Assembly (NCBI GenBank): GCA_022827165.1 | Contig: JAJDTN010000425.1 | Coordinates: 1 to 20,850 of the forward strand | Length of the DNA: 20,850 nucleotides | Source: Candidatus Latescibacterota bacterium | GTDB lineage: Bacteria; Latescibacterota; UBA2968; UBA8231 | Reading direction: 5' to 3' | Part shown: piece after piece, positions 7,634-15,107 of the stretch | How the letters are laid out: each line of letters opens with the position of its first letter | Numbering within the stretch: the stretch's first letter is position 1 | The notes under the pieces: generated by a model | Told to the model about the DNA's origin: nothing | Database searches by the model: none | What the model saw: only the letters and a program-made list of their open reading frames with translations | Position numbers and translations under genes: made by a program

Positions 7634-8778
7634 CAGCGGACCCCGTGAGTATCGAGGGCCTCGCCGAGAGCCCGGACGACCGCGTCGACCTGCTCCGGCG
7701 CAAGCCCGTTGTAGAGGGGCAGGGTGAGGGTCCGGCGCAGGACCTCCTCGGCCACGGGGCAGTCCCCCTCGCCCGTGCCGAGACGATCCCGGGCCGACGG
7801 CTGCAGGTGGCAGGGCGGCCAGTAGAGACTGCCCACGGGCACGTCCCGCTCGCCCAGAGCGGCGGCCACCCGTTCGCGGTCCTCGCCGAGGGTGACGGGG
7901 TACTTGTACCAGGCGTGCCGCCCGGCGGGCGGGTCGGCCGCGGGGAACCGCGCGACCTCCCTGCCCAGGGCGTCCACCCCCTCGTCGTAGCGCCGGGCCA
8001 GGAGGTCCCGCTCCTGCAGGGTCCGCTCCAGGCGGGCGAGCTGGCGCAGGCCGAGGGCGGCGCTCAGCTCCGGCAGCCGGTAGTTGGCCCCCGGTCGCAC
8101 CAGCAGGCGGTCCGGGCCGATGCCGTGGCAGCGGAAGCTGCGGGCGAACTCCGCCAGGCCGTCGTCGCCGGTGGTCAGCATCCCCCCCTCTCCGGTGGTC
8201 ATCACCTTGGTCGGGAAGAACGAGAACGACCCGGCCGTGCCCAGGCTGCCCGCCGGCCGGCCGCCGAGGCGGGCGCCGTGGGCGTGGGCCGCGTCCTCGA
8301 GCAGGGGCAGGCCGCGGTCGGCGCAGAAGGCGGCGATCTCGGCCGCGTCGGGAACGATGAGGCCGCCCACGTGCACCACCACCACGGCGCGGGTGCGCGG
8401 GCCCACGTGAGGGCGGATCTGCTCCAGGCGGCTGGACAGGGAGCCCGGATCGATGTCGGCGAGGATGGGCGTGGCGCCGGCGAGGATCGCCGCGTGGACG
8501 GTGGCCATGAAAGTGTTGGTGGTCATCACCACCTCGCCGCCGGCCACCTCCCAGAACCGCAGGGCCACCTCCAGGGGCGCGGTGCCCGAGCTCATGCCCA
8601 CGGCGTGGCGGACCCCGGCGGCGCGGGCGAACTCCTCCTCGAAGCGCTCGAGGTACGGCCCCTGGGTGAGCACGCCGCTGCGCAGGATCGCCTCGAAGTC
8701 GCGCAGGAGGGCGGGCAGGTCCTCCTCGGGCAGGTGAGGGCGCGCCTTGCGCAGGGCCGGCATCTGCAAGGGGTTCAC
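7633..8778 (-). CDS. DegT/DnrJ/EryC1 family sugar aminotransferase
   Basis: A 381-aa PLP enzyme, normal length for the family, expected to aminate a nucleotide-linked keto-sugar with glutamate as donor. Visible are [12 protein letters not shown] (cofactor phosphate region, about 63-74), EDAAHAHGA with the Asp that holds the PLP nitrogen (D162), and the Schiff-base Lys in [17 protein letters not shown] (K191). The start is GTG 8778 by ORF length; ATG 8763 is an equally possible choice and neither has a good ribosome binding site. It is the first gene of the operon running to 3782 and overlaps WbqC by one base (TGATG). I found no convincing promoter in the very GC-rich 8779-8990 spacer shared with ispG. 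Confidence 0.92.
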   Translation of the reverse strand: MNPLQMPALRKARPHLPEEDLPALLRDFEAILRSGVLTQGPYLERFEEEFARAAGVRHAVGMSSGTAPLEVALRFWEVAGGEVVMTTNTFMATVHAAILAGATPILADIDPGSLSSRLEQIRPHVGPRTRAVVVVHVGGLIVPDAAEIAAFCADRGLPLLEDAAHAHGARLGGRPAGSLGTAGSFSFFPTKVMTTGEGGMLTTGDDGLAEFARSFRCHGIGPDRLLVRPGANYRLPELSAALGLRQLARLERTLQERDLLARRYDEGVDALGREVARFPAADPPAGRHAWYKYPVTLGEDRERVAAALGERDVPVGSLYWPPCHLQPSARDRLGTGEGDCPVAEEVLRRTLTLPLYNGLAPEQVDAVVRALGEALDTHGVR

Positions 8779-8961
8779 GCGGGACCGGTCCGCCGCCGCG
8801 GATCGCGGCTCCGGGGGCCGAGTCGGGACCCGGGCTGCGGGAGGGGTCCGGCCGCGAGCCCCGGGCGCCGTCGCGCCGTCCCGGGGACCCGGACGTCGGT
8901 ACGGGCCGCGGCACGGGTGGGCCGGGACCGGACCGCCCTTCCCACTGGTACGGCGGCGAGC

Positions 8962-8983
8962 CGGGGCTCCACCAGGGGCCCCG
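8962..8983. other. Nine-base-pair GC hairpin between the divergent DegT operon and ispG
   Basis: CGGGGCTCC and GGGGCCCCG arms (8962-8970 and 8975-8983) around an ACCA loop, with one wobble position. No T-tract follows on either strand, so it is unlikely to be a classical terminator; it may insulate or regulate the divergent promoters. The rest of the 8779-8990 spacer is very GC-rich and holds nothing else I can support. Confidence 0.35.
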
Positions 8984-9009
8984 ACATCGGTTGTCGGTTC
9001 CCGAAACCG
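8981..9009. promoter_or_regulatory. Two overlapping inverted repeats in the ispG promoter (candidate operators)
   Basis: CCGACA-tcggt-TGTCGG (8981-8997) covers the -35 box, and CGGTT-cccga-AACCG (8995-9009) fills the spacer. Both are perfect and share three bases. Their placement is where a repressor would block RNA polymerase. The DNA-binding protein is unknown; inference from position and symmetry. Confidence 0.45.
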
Positions 9010-9019
9010 GGGTTATACT
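8991..9019 (+). promoter_or_regulatory. Sigma70-type promoter of ispG, leaderless arrangement
   Basis: TTGTCG (8991-8996) and TATACT (9014-9019) are separated by exactly 17 bp. The expected transcription start is at about 9026-9027, the same position as the ATG at 9027. The sequence between the -10 box and the ATG is seven bases with no Shine-Dalgarno motif, so the transcript should be leaderless. Confidence 0.7.
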
Positions 9020-9026
9020 CGCTCCC

Positions 9027-10163
9027 ATGGGCCAGCGTCCGAGAAACCCCACCCGTTCGGTGCGCATCGGCGACCTGCACATCGGCGCCGGACATCCCGT
9101 GGCCGTGCAGAGCATGGCGGCCACGCGCACCCAGGACATCGACGCCACTCTCCGGCAGGTGCGGCTGCTGGAGGCGGCGGGGGCGGATGTCATCCGCATC
9201 GCCGTGGACAGCCGCAAGGACACCGAGGCCCTGGCCGAGATCGCCCGGTCCGCCACCCGGCCTCTGTCCGTCGACCTGCAGGAGAACTACCGGCTGGCCG
9301 AGGTCGTGGCCCCCCACGTGCAGAAGATCCGCTACAACCCGGGTCATCTCTACCATCACGAGCGACGACGCCCGGAGCGCGACAAGGTTGCGTACCTGGC
9401 CGAGGTGGCCGCCGCCAACGACTGCGCCATGCGGGTCGGCGTGAACTGCGGCTCCGTCGATCCGGCCAAGGTCGACCAGTTCCCCCCGGACGACTCCATC
9501 GGGCCCATGCTCGCCTCCGCCCTCGAGCACTGCGAGATGCTCGACTCCATCGGCTTCGAGCGCTACTGCGTCTCCCTCAAGGACTCCGATCCCAACAAGG
9601 TCATCGACGCCAACCGCCGCTTCGCCGAGCAGCGCCCCGACGTCCCCCTCCACCTCGGCGTCACCGAGGCGGGCATGCCTCCCGACGGCGTCATCAAGAC
9701 CCGCATCGCCTTCGAGCAACTCCTCTCCGACGGCATCGGCGACACGATCCGCGTCTCCCTCACCCTGCCCTTCGACGACAAGGGCGAGGAGATCGCCACG
9801 GGCCGCGGCATCCTCGAGGACATCGAGGCCGGCCGCTTCCGGTCGGTGCCCCGGTACCGCCCCGAGGGCATGAACATCATCTCCTGCCCCTCCTGCTCGC
9901 GGGTCGAGAACGAGGCCTTCATCGAGCTGGCCCAGAAGGTCCGGGAAGTCACCGAGTACGCGAAGATGCACTCCATCACCATCGCCGTCATGGGGTGCCG
10001 CGTGAACGGTCCGGGAGAGACCGACGACGCCGACCTCGGCCTGTGGTGCGCGCCGACCTTCGTCAACCTGAAGCGCGGCCCCGAACTGGTGGGCCGGTTC
10101 GGCTACGACGAGGTCCTCGAGCGGCTGCGGGAACAGGTCGACGACGTGATCACGTCGCGCTGA
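9027..10163 (+). CDS. ispG: 4-hydroxy-3-methylbut-2-enyl diphosphate synthase (flavodoxin/ferredoxin)
   Basis: IspG (GcpE) converts 2-C-methyl-D-erythritol 2,4-cyclodiphosphate to HMBPP, the penultimate step of the MEP isoprenoid pathway, in the cytoplasm. The 378-aa product has the compact bacterial length. The TIM-barrel half begins [19 protein letters not shown] and includes [17 protein letters not shown] and [18 protein letters not shown] precedes the cluster domain. The three cysteines of the 4Fe-4S cluster are C287 and C290 (SCPSCSR) and C324 ([10 protein letters not shown]), with E331 as the likely fourth ligand. ATG 9027 is chosen because the alternative upstream start lies inside the -35 box and the protein family begins here. 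No ribosome binding site is present; the promoter position suggests a leaderless mRNA. It is monocistronic, convergent with the aldolase gene that ends 10 bases away. Confidence 0.97.
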   Translation: MGQRPRNPTRSVRIGDLHIGAGHPVAVQSMAATRTQDIDATLRQVRLLEAAGADVIRIAVDSRKDTEALAEIARSATRPLSVDLQENYRLAEVVAPHVQKIRYNPGHLYHHERRRPERDKVAYLAEVAAANDCAMRVGVNCGSVDPAKVDQFPPDDSIGPMLASALEHCEMLDSIGFERYCVSLKDSDPNKVIDANRRFAEQRPDVPLHLGVTEAGMPPDGVIKTRIAFEQLLSDGIGDTIRVSLTLPFDDKGEEIATGRGILEDIEAGRFRSVPRYRPEGMNIISCPSCSRVENEAFIELAQKVREVTEYAKMHSITIAVMGCRVNGPGETDDADLGLWCAPTFVNLKRGPELVGRFGYDEVLERLREQVDDVITSR

Positions 10164-10173
10164 AGACCCCGGG

Positions 10174-11076
10174 TCAACCGACCCCCCACTTCAACAGCTC
10201 CGCCCCCAGCGCCTCTCTCCCCTCGTCGTCGAGATCGACCCTCGGCGGCCTCACCCGGCCGCCGCACAGGCCCGCGGCGTCGAGGCCGGCCTTGAGCAGC
10301 GCCTCCCCGTAGCGGCCGCGCAGCCTCTCCAGCGGCGCCAGTCGGCGCTGGATCTCCACCATCCGCTCCCACTCCCGCTGCCGCGCCAGGCGCTCCAGCT
10401 CCAGCTCCGGCCCGGGCAGGAAGTTGATGAAGCCCGCGGTGAACCCCTCGATCCCCGCCTGGTAGCGCAGGTGCAGGACACCGGGATCGTGGCGCTTGTT
10501 GCCGACCCAGACGAAGCGGTCGCCGAGACGCTGAATCGCGCGGAAGAGGGGATGATCGTCGACGCAGGGGTCCTTGACGCCGATCACGGCGTCGATGGCG
10601 GCGAGGCGCTCGAAGAACTCCGCGCTCCAGCCCTGGGTGTTGTACGGGAACAGCCACAGGCCGGGGACGCGCTCGGAGACCAGCCGCAGGTGGTCGAGGA
10701 CACCGGTCATGTCGTCGGGGACGCGGTTGCGCTCGAAGGGCGGCATGGCCAAGCAGACGCGGGCCCCGGCCGCCTGGTAGCGGCGGGCCAGCTCCACGGC
10801 GGCGGCGCTGTTGCCCGGCAGGGTGGGGGTCACCAGAGCGGCGCCGCCGACGGTCTCCAGGGCGACCTCGCCCAGGCGCCCCAGCTCCTCGGCGCTCAGG
10901 GCGTCGATCTCCCCCGTGCCGCCGCCGACGTTGATGACGCGCACGCCCTGGTCGACGAGGAACCGCAGGTTGCCGGCGAAACCCTCCCAGTCGACGCTCA
11001 GCAGGTCGCCGGCGCGGAACGGCGTGACCGCGTAGGCATGCACCGTCTTCAGCTGTTGGCGCAGTTCCTGCGTCAC
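10174..11076 (-). CDS. Dihydrodipicolinate synthase/KDG aldolase family protein
   Basis: A 300-aa class I aldolase-type lyase of the DapA/N-acetylneuraminate lyase superfamily. It forms a Schiff base with pyruvate or a 2-keto acid: K168 in IGVKDP is the catalytic Lys and Y145 in FPYNTQGW the partner Tyr; GGGTGEIDALSAEE (residues 51-64) is the substrate-binding loop. Being next to dehydratase, kinase and HpcH aldolase genes, it more likely acts on a 2-keto-3-deoxy sugar acid than in lysine synthesis; this is inference. GTG 11076 is chosen because AAGGAG lies six bases upstream and the resulting length matches the family; the frame stays open back to 11196 but has no good start signal there. 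A good promoter (TTGACC-17-TATTAT) lies about 85 bases upstream. Confidence 0.9.
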   Translation of the reverse strand: MTQELRQQLKTVHAYAVTPFRAGDLLSVDWEGFAGNLRFLVDQGVRVINVGGGTGEIDALSAEELGRLGEVALETVGGAALVTPTLPGNSAAAVELARRYQAAGARVCLAMPPFERNRVPDDMTGVLDHLRLVSERVPGLWLFPYNTQGWSAEFFERLAAIDAVIGVKDPCVDDHPLFRAIQRLGDRFVWVGNKRHDPGVLHLRYQAGIEGFTAGFINFLPGPELELERLARQREWERMVEIQRRLAPLERLRGRYGEALLKAGLDAAGLCGGRVRPPRVDLDDEGREALGAELLKWGVG

Positions 11077-11167
11077 CGTCCACTCCTTCTGCAGCTCTGT
11101 GTGGGAAAGACCGCCCCGTGGGCCTCGCGGATCCGGCCGGCCGTCGCTTCGGGCGGGGGTTTTTCGC

Positions 11168-11196
11168 ATAATAGGCGCCCCTTCCAGGACGGTCAA
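11168..11196 (-). promoter_or_regulatory. Promoter of the DHDPS-family gene
   Basis: On the minus strand, TTGACC (11196-11191) and TATTAT (11173-11168) are 17 bp apart, each five of six matches to consensus. Transcription would start near 11161, giving an 85-base leader before GTG 11076. The same AT patch reads CATAAT (11167-11172) on the plus strand and could serve as the -10 of the divergent creatininase operon, although its -35 (TCGCTT at 11144) is poor. Confidence 0.65.
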
Positions 11197-11213
11197 CGAA
11201 AGGCAGAGGAGAG

Positions 11214-11951
11214 ATGATCACGGGAGAAGTGAGACTGTGGAAACTGACTCGCAAGCAGATCCGCGAGCGCCTGGCGGCGGGTGAGATCGAGGCCGCCATC
11301 CTGCCCACGGGCAGCACCGAGCAGCACAACGAGCACCTCGAGATCGAGCACGACACGGCCAGCGCCGTCCACGTGGCGCACCAGGCGGCCCTCGGCCTCT
11401 TTCCCAAGGTGGTGGTGGCCACGCCCATCGCCGTGGGCATCTCCGAGCACTGGATGGAGTGGCCGGGCACCCTGACCCTGCGGCCCGAGACGTTCTACGC
11501 CGTCGCCTACGACACCTGCGAGAGCCTCGCCCGCCACGGCGTCAAGCGCGTGCTGATCTGCAACGGCCACGCCGGCAACGGCCCGCTGCGCGACCAGGTC
11601 GCCGGCTTCAGCGACAAGCTCGGCATCGACGTGCAGTTCCACAGCTACTGGGAGGCGTACTCCCGGGAGTTCGTGGAGCAGCACATGGAGTCGGGCGACT
11701 GTCCGGCCCACGCCGCCGAGTTCGAGACCTCCTTCGCCCTCGCCGCCTTCCCCGGCAACGTCCACTGGGAGGGCGTCGACTACGACGCCGAGAGCTTCGA
11801 CATCCAGCGCGAGGGCTACCGCGACCGCGACGCCCCCTACCACTACGCCGCCCGCGACTTCGCCACCCCCCACAAGGGCCGGGTCATGATCGACGCCGCC
11901 GTCGAGTGGGTGGCCGGACGGATGACGGAGATGATGGAGGGCTCGAGATGA
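11214..11951 (+). CDS. Creatininase-family amidohydrolase
   Basis: A 245-aa metal-dependent hydrolase of the creatininase/creatinine amidohydrolase family. Zinc-site residues are in place: LPTGSTEQHNEHL (E36, H38), the Asp of IEHDTAS (D47), NGHAGNG (H119) and the Glu of CPAHAAEFETSF. True creatininase activity is not implied; members also open sugar-like lactams or deformylate, and the neighbours here suggest a sugar-derived substrate. ATG 11214 follows GCAGAGGAGAG, a strong but closely spaced ribosome binding site; GTG 11229 is a less likely alternative. It is the first gene of the plus-strand run and its TGA overlaps the ATG of the aldolase by four bases (ATGA). Confidence 0.92.
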   Translation: MITGEVRLWKLTRKQIRERLAAGEIEAAILPTGSTEQHNEHLEIEHDTASAVHVAHQAALGLFPKVVVATPIAVGISEHWMEWPGTLTLRPETFYAVAYDTCESLARHGVKRVLICNGHAGNGPLRDQVAGFSDKLGIDVQFHSYWEAYSREFVEQHMESGDCPAHAAEFETSFALAAFPGNVHWEGVDYDAESFDIQREGYRDRDAPYHYAARDFATPHKGRVMIDAAVEWVAGRMTEMMEGSR

Positions 11952-12691
11952 TGAGGAACCCGGTCCGAGAGGAGCTGGCCGCCGGACGGCCCTCGGTGGG
12001 CTCCTGGCTCAACCTGGCCTCGCCCCTGGCGGCGGAGGTCATGGCCGGCGCCGGCTTCCCGTGGCTGTGCGTCGACGCCGAGCACGCCGCCTACGACATG
12101 GAGTCGATCGCCCACTCCCTGCGTGCCATCGAGTCGCGCGGGGCCTTCCCCCTGGTGCGCGCCTGGGACCACGACCCGGTCACCGCCGGCCGGCTCCTCG
12201 ACGCCGGCGCCCGGGGGATCTGCTTCCCCCACGTGAGCAACCCGGAGCAGGCCGAGTCCCTGGCCCGGGCGATGCGTTACCCGCCGCGGGGCACGCGCTC
12301 CTCGGGCACCGGCCGCTGCGTCACCCTCGACCCGGCCTACCGGTCGCTGGCCGACGACGACGTGCTCTGCATCCCGCAGATCGAGGACCCCGAGGGCATC
12401 GACAAGGCCGAGGCGATCGCCCGCGTCGAGGGCGTCGACATCGGCTTCCTGGGGCCGAGCGACCTCGCCCTGGCCATGGGGGTGGAACCGGGCTGCGACG
12501 AGCACGAGGCCGCCCTGCAGCGCTTCCGCGAGGGCTGCGCCCGCGCCGGCACCCCCTCCGGCATCCCCGCGGCGGACGGGGCCGCGGCGAGGCGGCGGAT
12601 CGCCGAGGGCTTCTTGTTCATCGACCTAGCCAACGACTTCCGCTTCCTGCAGCAGGCGGCGGAGGCGGAGCTGGAAGCCGCCCGCGCCTGA
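11948..12691 (+). CDS. HpcH/HpaI-type class II aldolase (2-keto-3-deoxy acid aldolase family)
   Basis: A 247-aa metal-dependent pyruvate aldolase that should split a 2-keto-3-deoxy sugar acid or related 4-hydroxy-2-keto acid to pyruvate and an aldehyde. The key residues are all visible: CVDAEHAAYD with catalytic H46, LVRAWDHD with R71, metal ligands E146 (IPQIEDPEG) and D172 (FLGPSDLALAMG). The usual GIHC segment is GIPAADGAA here, followed by GFLFIDLANDF. Length is typical. ATG 11948 is chosen over the adjacent ATG at 11951 because GGAGG (11936-11940) lies seven bases away and it gives the ATGA overlap with creatininase. 238 bases separate it from the kinase gene. Confidence 0.93.
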   Translation: MMRNPVREELAAGRPSVGSWLNLASPLAAEVMAGAGFPWLCVDAEHAAYDMESIAHSLRAIESRGAFPLVRAWDHDPVTAGRLLDAGARGICFPHVSNPEQAESLARAMRYPPRGTRSSGTGRCVTLDPAYRSLADDDVLCIPQIEDPEGIDKAEAIARVEGVDIGFLGPSDLALAMGVEPGCDEHEAALQRFREGCARAGTPSGIPAADGAAARRRIAEGFLFIDLANDFRFLQQAAEAELEAARA

Positions 12692-12929
12692 GCCCCGGGG
12701 GCGCCGATCCAGCGCCAGAGCCGACCATCGGCCCTGGCCGAAGCGGGTGGTGGATTGCGCGCGAGCGGCCTCGTCGGTGCGCCCCCGGCTGGCCTCACCC
12801 ACGCGCTCGAAGCTCGCGGCGCGGCCGGCCGGAGACCAGGGCGTCCTCAGGGTCCGCGCCCAGGCGCAGGCACCGCGGTACGAGAACCTCTTGCACTCGC
12901 GGCTGACGTCGGTGGAGCTGGCTGTAAAG
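12692..12929. other. Intergenic gap with two small hairpins
   Basis: This GC-rich 238-base gap holds GGCGC/GCGCC (12700-12716) and a perfect GCCGA-cca-TCGGC (12720-12732) shortly after the aldolase stop; neither has a T-tract, so termination is doubtful. I found no convincing promoter for the kinase, and minus-strand open frames here look like composition artefacts. Confidence 0.4.
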
Positions 12930-13856
12930 ATGACGGTCCTCAACTTCGGCTCCCTCAACATCGACCACGTGTACCACGTCGACCACGTGGCGCGGCCGGG
13001 GGAGACCCTGGCCGGTCGCGGCTACAGCGTCTTCGCCGGCGGCAAGGGGGCGAACCAGTCGGCGGCCCTGGCCCTGGCGGGGGCGCCGGTGGCCCACGCC
13101 GGCCGCGTCGGGCGGGACGGCCGCTGGCTGCTCGAAGGGTTGGCGGCGCTCGGCGTCGACGTGGGCCGCGTCGTCGTGGACGAGGACGAACCGACCGGCC
13201 ACGCCGTGATCCAGGTCGAGGAGGAGAGCGGGGAGAACGCCATCGTCCTCTTCCCGGGGTGCAACCGGCGCATCTCACCGGACCAGGTCCGGACCTCCCT
13301 GAACTTTTTCGGTTCCGGGGACATTTTGTTGTTGCAGAATGAGATAAACGACGTACCGGAGATCCTCGTCGAAGCGGAGGCCCGGGGCCTGGGGACGTGT
13401 CTGAACCCGGCCCCGTACGGGCCCGAGGTGGCCGGCTTTCCCCTGGACCGGGTCGATCTGCTGATCGTCAACCGCACCGAGGCGGCCGGTCTGGCCGGGG
13501 ACCCGGCCGACGCGGACGAGACCGCGGCCGAGCAGCTCCTGGACGGCGTGCGGGCGCGGGTGCCGGCCGGCACCGAGATCCTGCTGACCCTGGGCGCCGC
13601 GGGCGCCGTCCTCGACGGACCCGCGGGCAGGCTCTCCCATCCCGCCCTCCGGGCCGGCGCCGCGGTGGACACCACCGGCGCCGGCGACACCTTCATCGGC
13701 TACTTCCTGGCCGCCCGCATCGACGGCGGCGGCGACGAGACCTGCCTGCGCCGCGCCGCCGCCGCCGCCGCCCTCTGCGTCACCCGGCCGGGGGCCCGCG
13801 ACGCCATCCCGCACCGGGAGGAGGTCGACTCTTTCCTCGAGGGAGTACCATCGTGA
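12930..13856 (+). CDS. Ribokinase/PfkB family carbohydrate kinase
   Basis: A 308-aa sugar kinase that uses ATP to phosphorylate a sugar or 2-keto-3-deoxy sugar acid. PfkB signature 1 is FAGGKGANQSAALALAGAPV (about residues 35-54) and signature 2 is DTTGAGDTFIGYFLA beginning at D247, with catalytic base D253. The N-terminal GSLNIDHVYHVDHVARPGE is ribokinase-like. ATG 12930 gives the canonical N-terminus; the longer open frame upstream adds no family sequence. The ribosome binding site is weak (GGAG 13 bases away). Its TGA overlaps the GTG of the dehydratase (GTGA), so kinase and dehydratase are coupled, which points to 2-keto-3-deoxy acid phosphorylation rather than ribose; substrate is inferred. 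A short AT-richer patch occurs near 13300-13350. Confidence 0.92.
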   Translation: MTVLNFGSLNIDHVYHVDHVARPGETLAGRGYSVFAGGKGANQSAALALAGAPVAHAGRVGRDGRWLLEGLAALGVDVGRVVVDEDEPTGHAVIQVEEESGENAIVLFPGCNRRISPDQVRTSLNFFGSGDILLLQNEINDVPEILVEAEARGLGTCLNPAPYGPEVAGFPLDRVDLLIVNRTEAAGLAGDPADADETAAEQLLDGVRARVPAGTEILLTLGAAGAVLDGPAGRLSHPALRAGAAVDTTGAGDTFIGYFLAARIDGGGDETCLRRAAAAAALCVTRPGARDAIPHREEVDSFLEGVPS

Positions 13857-14977
13857 AGATCACCCACCTGGAGGTGACCCCCGTGCGGCCCCGGGGCCTG
13901 CTGCTGCGGGTGCACACCGACGAGGGCCTGGTCGGCTGCGGCTCGCCGATGAACTACGAGCACGGACGCACCGTCGAGCGCGCCCTGATGGACATGGCCG
14001 ACTACCTCGTCGGCCGCGACCCGCGCCGCATCGAGGACCACTGGCAGGCGCTGTTCCGCTCGTCCTACAGCCGCCAGATGCCGATCCTGCTCGCCGCCCT
14101 CAGCGGTCTCGACATGGCCTGCCTCGACATCCTCGGCAAGTCCCTCGACGCGCCCGTCTGGAGACTGCTGGGCGGCCCCGTCCGCGACCGCATCCGGGTC
14201 TACTCCGCCGTCGCCGGCCCCTCTCCCGGGGAGTACGCCGCCAACGCCCGGTCGGTCGTGGCGAAGGGGTTCACGGCGGTCAAGATGACCCCCTTCCCGG
14301 ATCCCGTGCGCTACATCGACACGCCGGCCCTGGTGGATGACGTCGTCGCACGGGTCGCCGCGGTGAGGGAGGCGGTGGGGTCCGGCGTCGACGTGGCCAT
14401 CGACTTCCACCGCGCCGTGAGCCCGGCCATGGCCCGGATCCTGGTGAAGGAGCTGGAGCCCCTGCGGCCGATGTTCATCGAGGAGCCCACCCACCCGGAG
14501 AACGTCGACGCCCTCCTGGAGATCACCCGCTCCACATCGATCCCGATCGCCACCGGCGAGCGCAACACCACCCGCTGGGGCTTCCGGGAGATCTGCGAGA
14601 AGAAGGCCGCCGCCGTCCTGCAGCCCGACATCCGCCACTGCGGCGGAATCCTCGAGATGCGCAGGATCGCCGCCTACGCCGAGGTCCACTACATCGCCCT
14701 GGCCCCCCACTCGGCCGCCGACGCCGTCGGCGTGGCCGCCTCCCTGCAGGCCATGGCCGCCACCCCCAACTTCCTGATCCAGGAGTTCGGCGGCGGCACG
14801 GGCGAGGGGCTGTTCACCGAGCCGTTGCGCTTCGAGGACGGATTCGTGGCCCTGCCCGAGGGACCCGGCCTCGGGATCGAGATCGACCCGGAGGGCCTGG
14901 AGGCGCACCGGCTCACCGACTGGCCGCTGCGCGTCATGCGCCGGTCGCCGGAGGACGGTTCGGTGTCGGACTTCTAG
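13853..14977 (+). CDS. Enolase-superfamily sugar-acid dehydratase (galactonate dehydratase type)
   Basis: A 374-aa mandelate racemase-subgroup enzyme, expected to dehydrate an aldonic acid to a 2-keto-3-deoxy acid. Metal ligands are D184 (AIDFHRA), E210 (FIEEPTHPEN) and E236 (IATGERNTTRW). The acid/base groups are H186 and the D259-H286 dyad (QPDIRHCGGI, LAPHSAAD). From memory, these fall one residue from the positions known for E. coli D-galactonate dehydratase (D183, H185, E209, E235, D258, H285), a strong sign of that subgroup, although gluconate- and other sugar-acid-specific relatives share the layout. GTG 13853 overlaps the kinase stop and has GGGAG upstream. It is the last gene of the plus-strand run. 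Confidence 0.93.
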   Translation: MKITHLEVTPVRPRGLLLRVHTDEGLVGCGSPMNYEHGRTVERALMDMADYLVGRDPRRIEDHWQALFRSSYSRQMPILLAALSGLDMACLDILGKSLDAPVWRLLGGPVRDRIRVYSAVAGPSPGEYAANARSVVAKGFTAVKMTPFPDPVRYIDTPALVDDVVARVAAVREAVGSGVDVAIDFHRAVSPAMARILVKELEPLRPMFIEEPTHPENVDALLEITRSTSIPIATGERNTTRWGFREICEKKAAAVLQPDIRHCGGILEMRRIAAYAEVHYIALAPHSAADAVGVAASLQAMAATPNFLIQEFGGGTGEGLFTEPLRFEDGFVALPEGPGLGIEIDPEGLEAHRLTDWPLRVMRRSPEDGSVSDF

Positions 14978-14980
14978 TCG

Positions 14981-14994
14981 GGTCCGCCAGGACC
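14981..14994. terminator. Weak hairpin between dehydratase and tRNA-Lys
   Basis: GGTCC-gcca-GGACC, a perfect 5-bp stem four bases after the dehydratase stop and six bases beyond the tRNA 3' end. No T-tract on either strand, so it is at most a weak bidirectional terminator. Confidence 0.3.
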
Positions 14995-14999
14995 GAAGG

Positions 15000-15074
15000 T
15001 GGTGAGCCGGGTGGGGATCGAACCCACGACCAATGGCTTAAAAGGCCACTGCTCTACCACTGAGCTACCGGCCC
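15000..15074 (-). tRNA. tRNA-Lys (anticodon TTT)
   Basis: All cloverleaf parts can be folded on the minus strand: acceptor GGGCCGG/CCGGCTC (one G-U), D arm GCTC/GAGC, anticodon stem GTGGC/GCCAT with loop CTTTTAA (anticodon TTT at 15042-15040), five-base variable loop, T arm GTGGG/CCCAC with loop TTCGATC, discriminator A and an encoded CCA. Length is 75 with CCA. It reads lysine AAA/AAG codons. A TTGACC (15111-15106) overlapping the stop of the upstream gene could be a -35, but the matching -10 is poor, so it may be co-transcribed with that gene, which ends 33 bases upstream. Confidence 0.97.
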
Positions 15075-15107
15075 TGCCGATGAAGGTGAGCCTCGGCTGA
15101 AACCGGG

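Noticed and set aside
12626..12961. Minus-strand 111-codon frame over the aldolase-kinase gap
   Set aside because: It overlaps the ends of two well-supported plus-strand genes, is Arg/Ala/Gly rich and shows no start signal.
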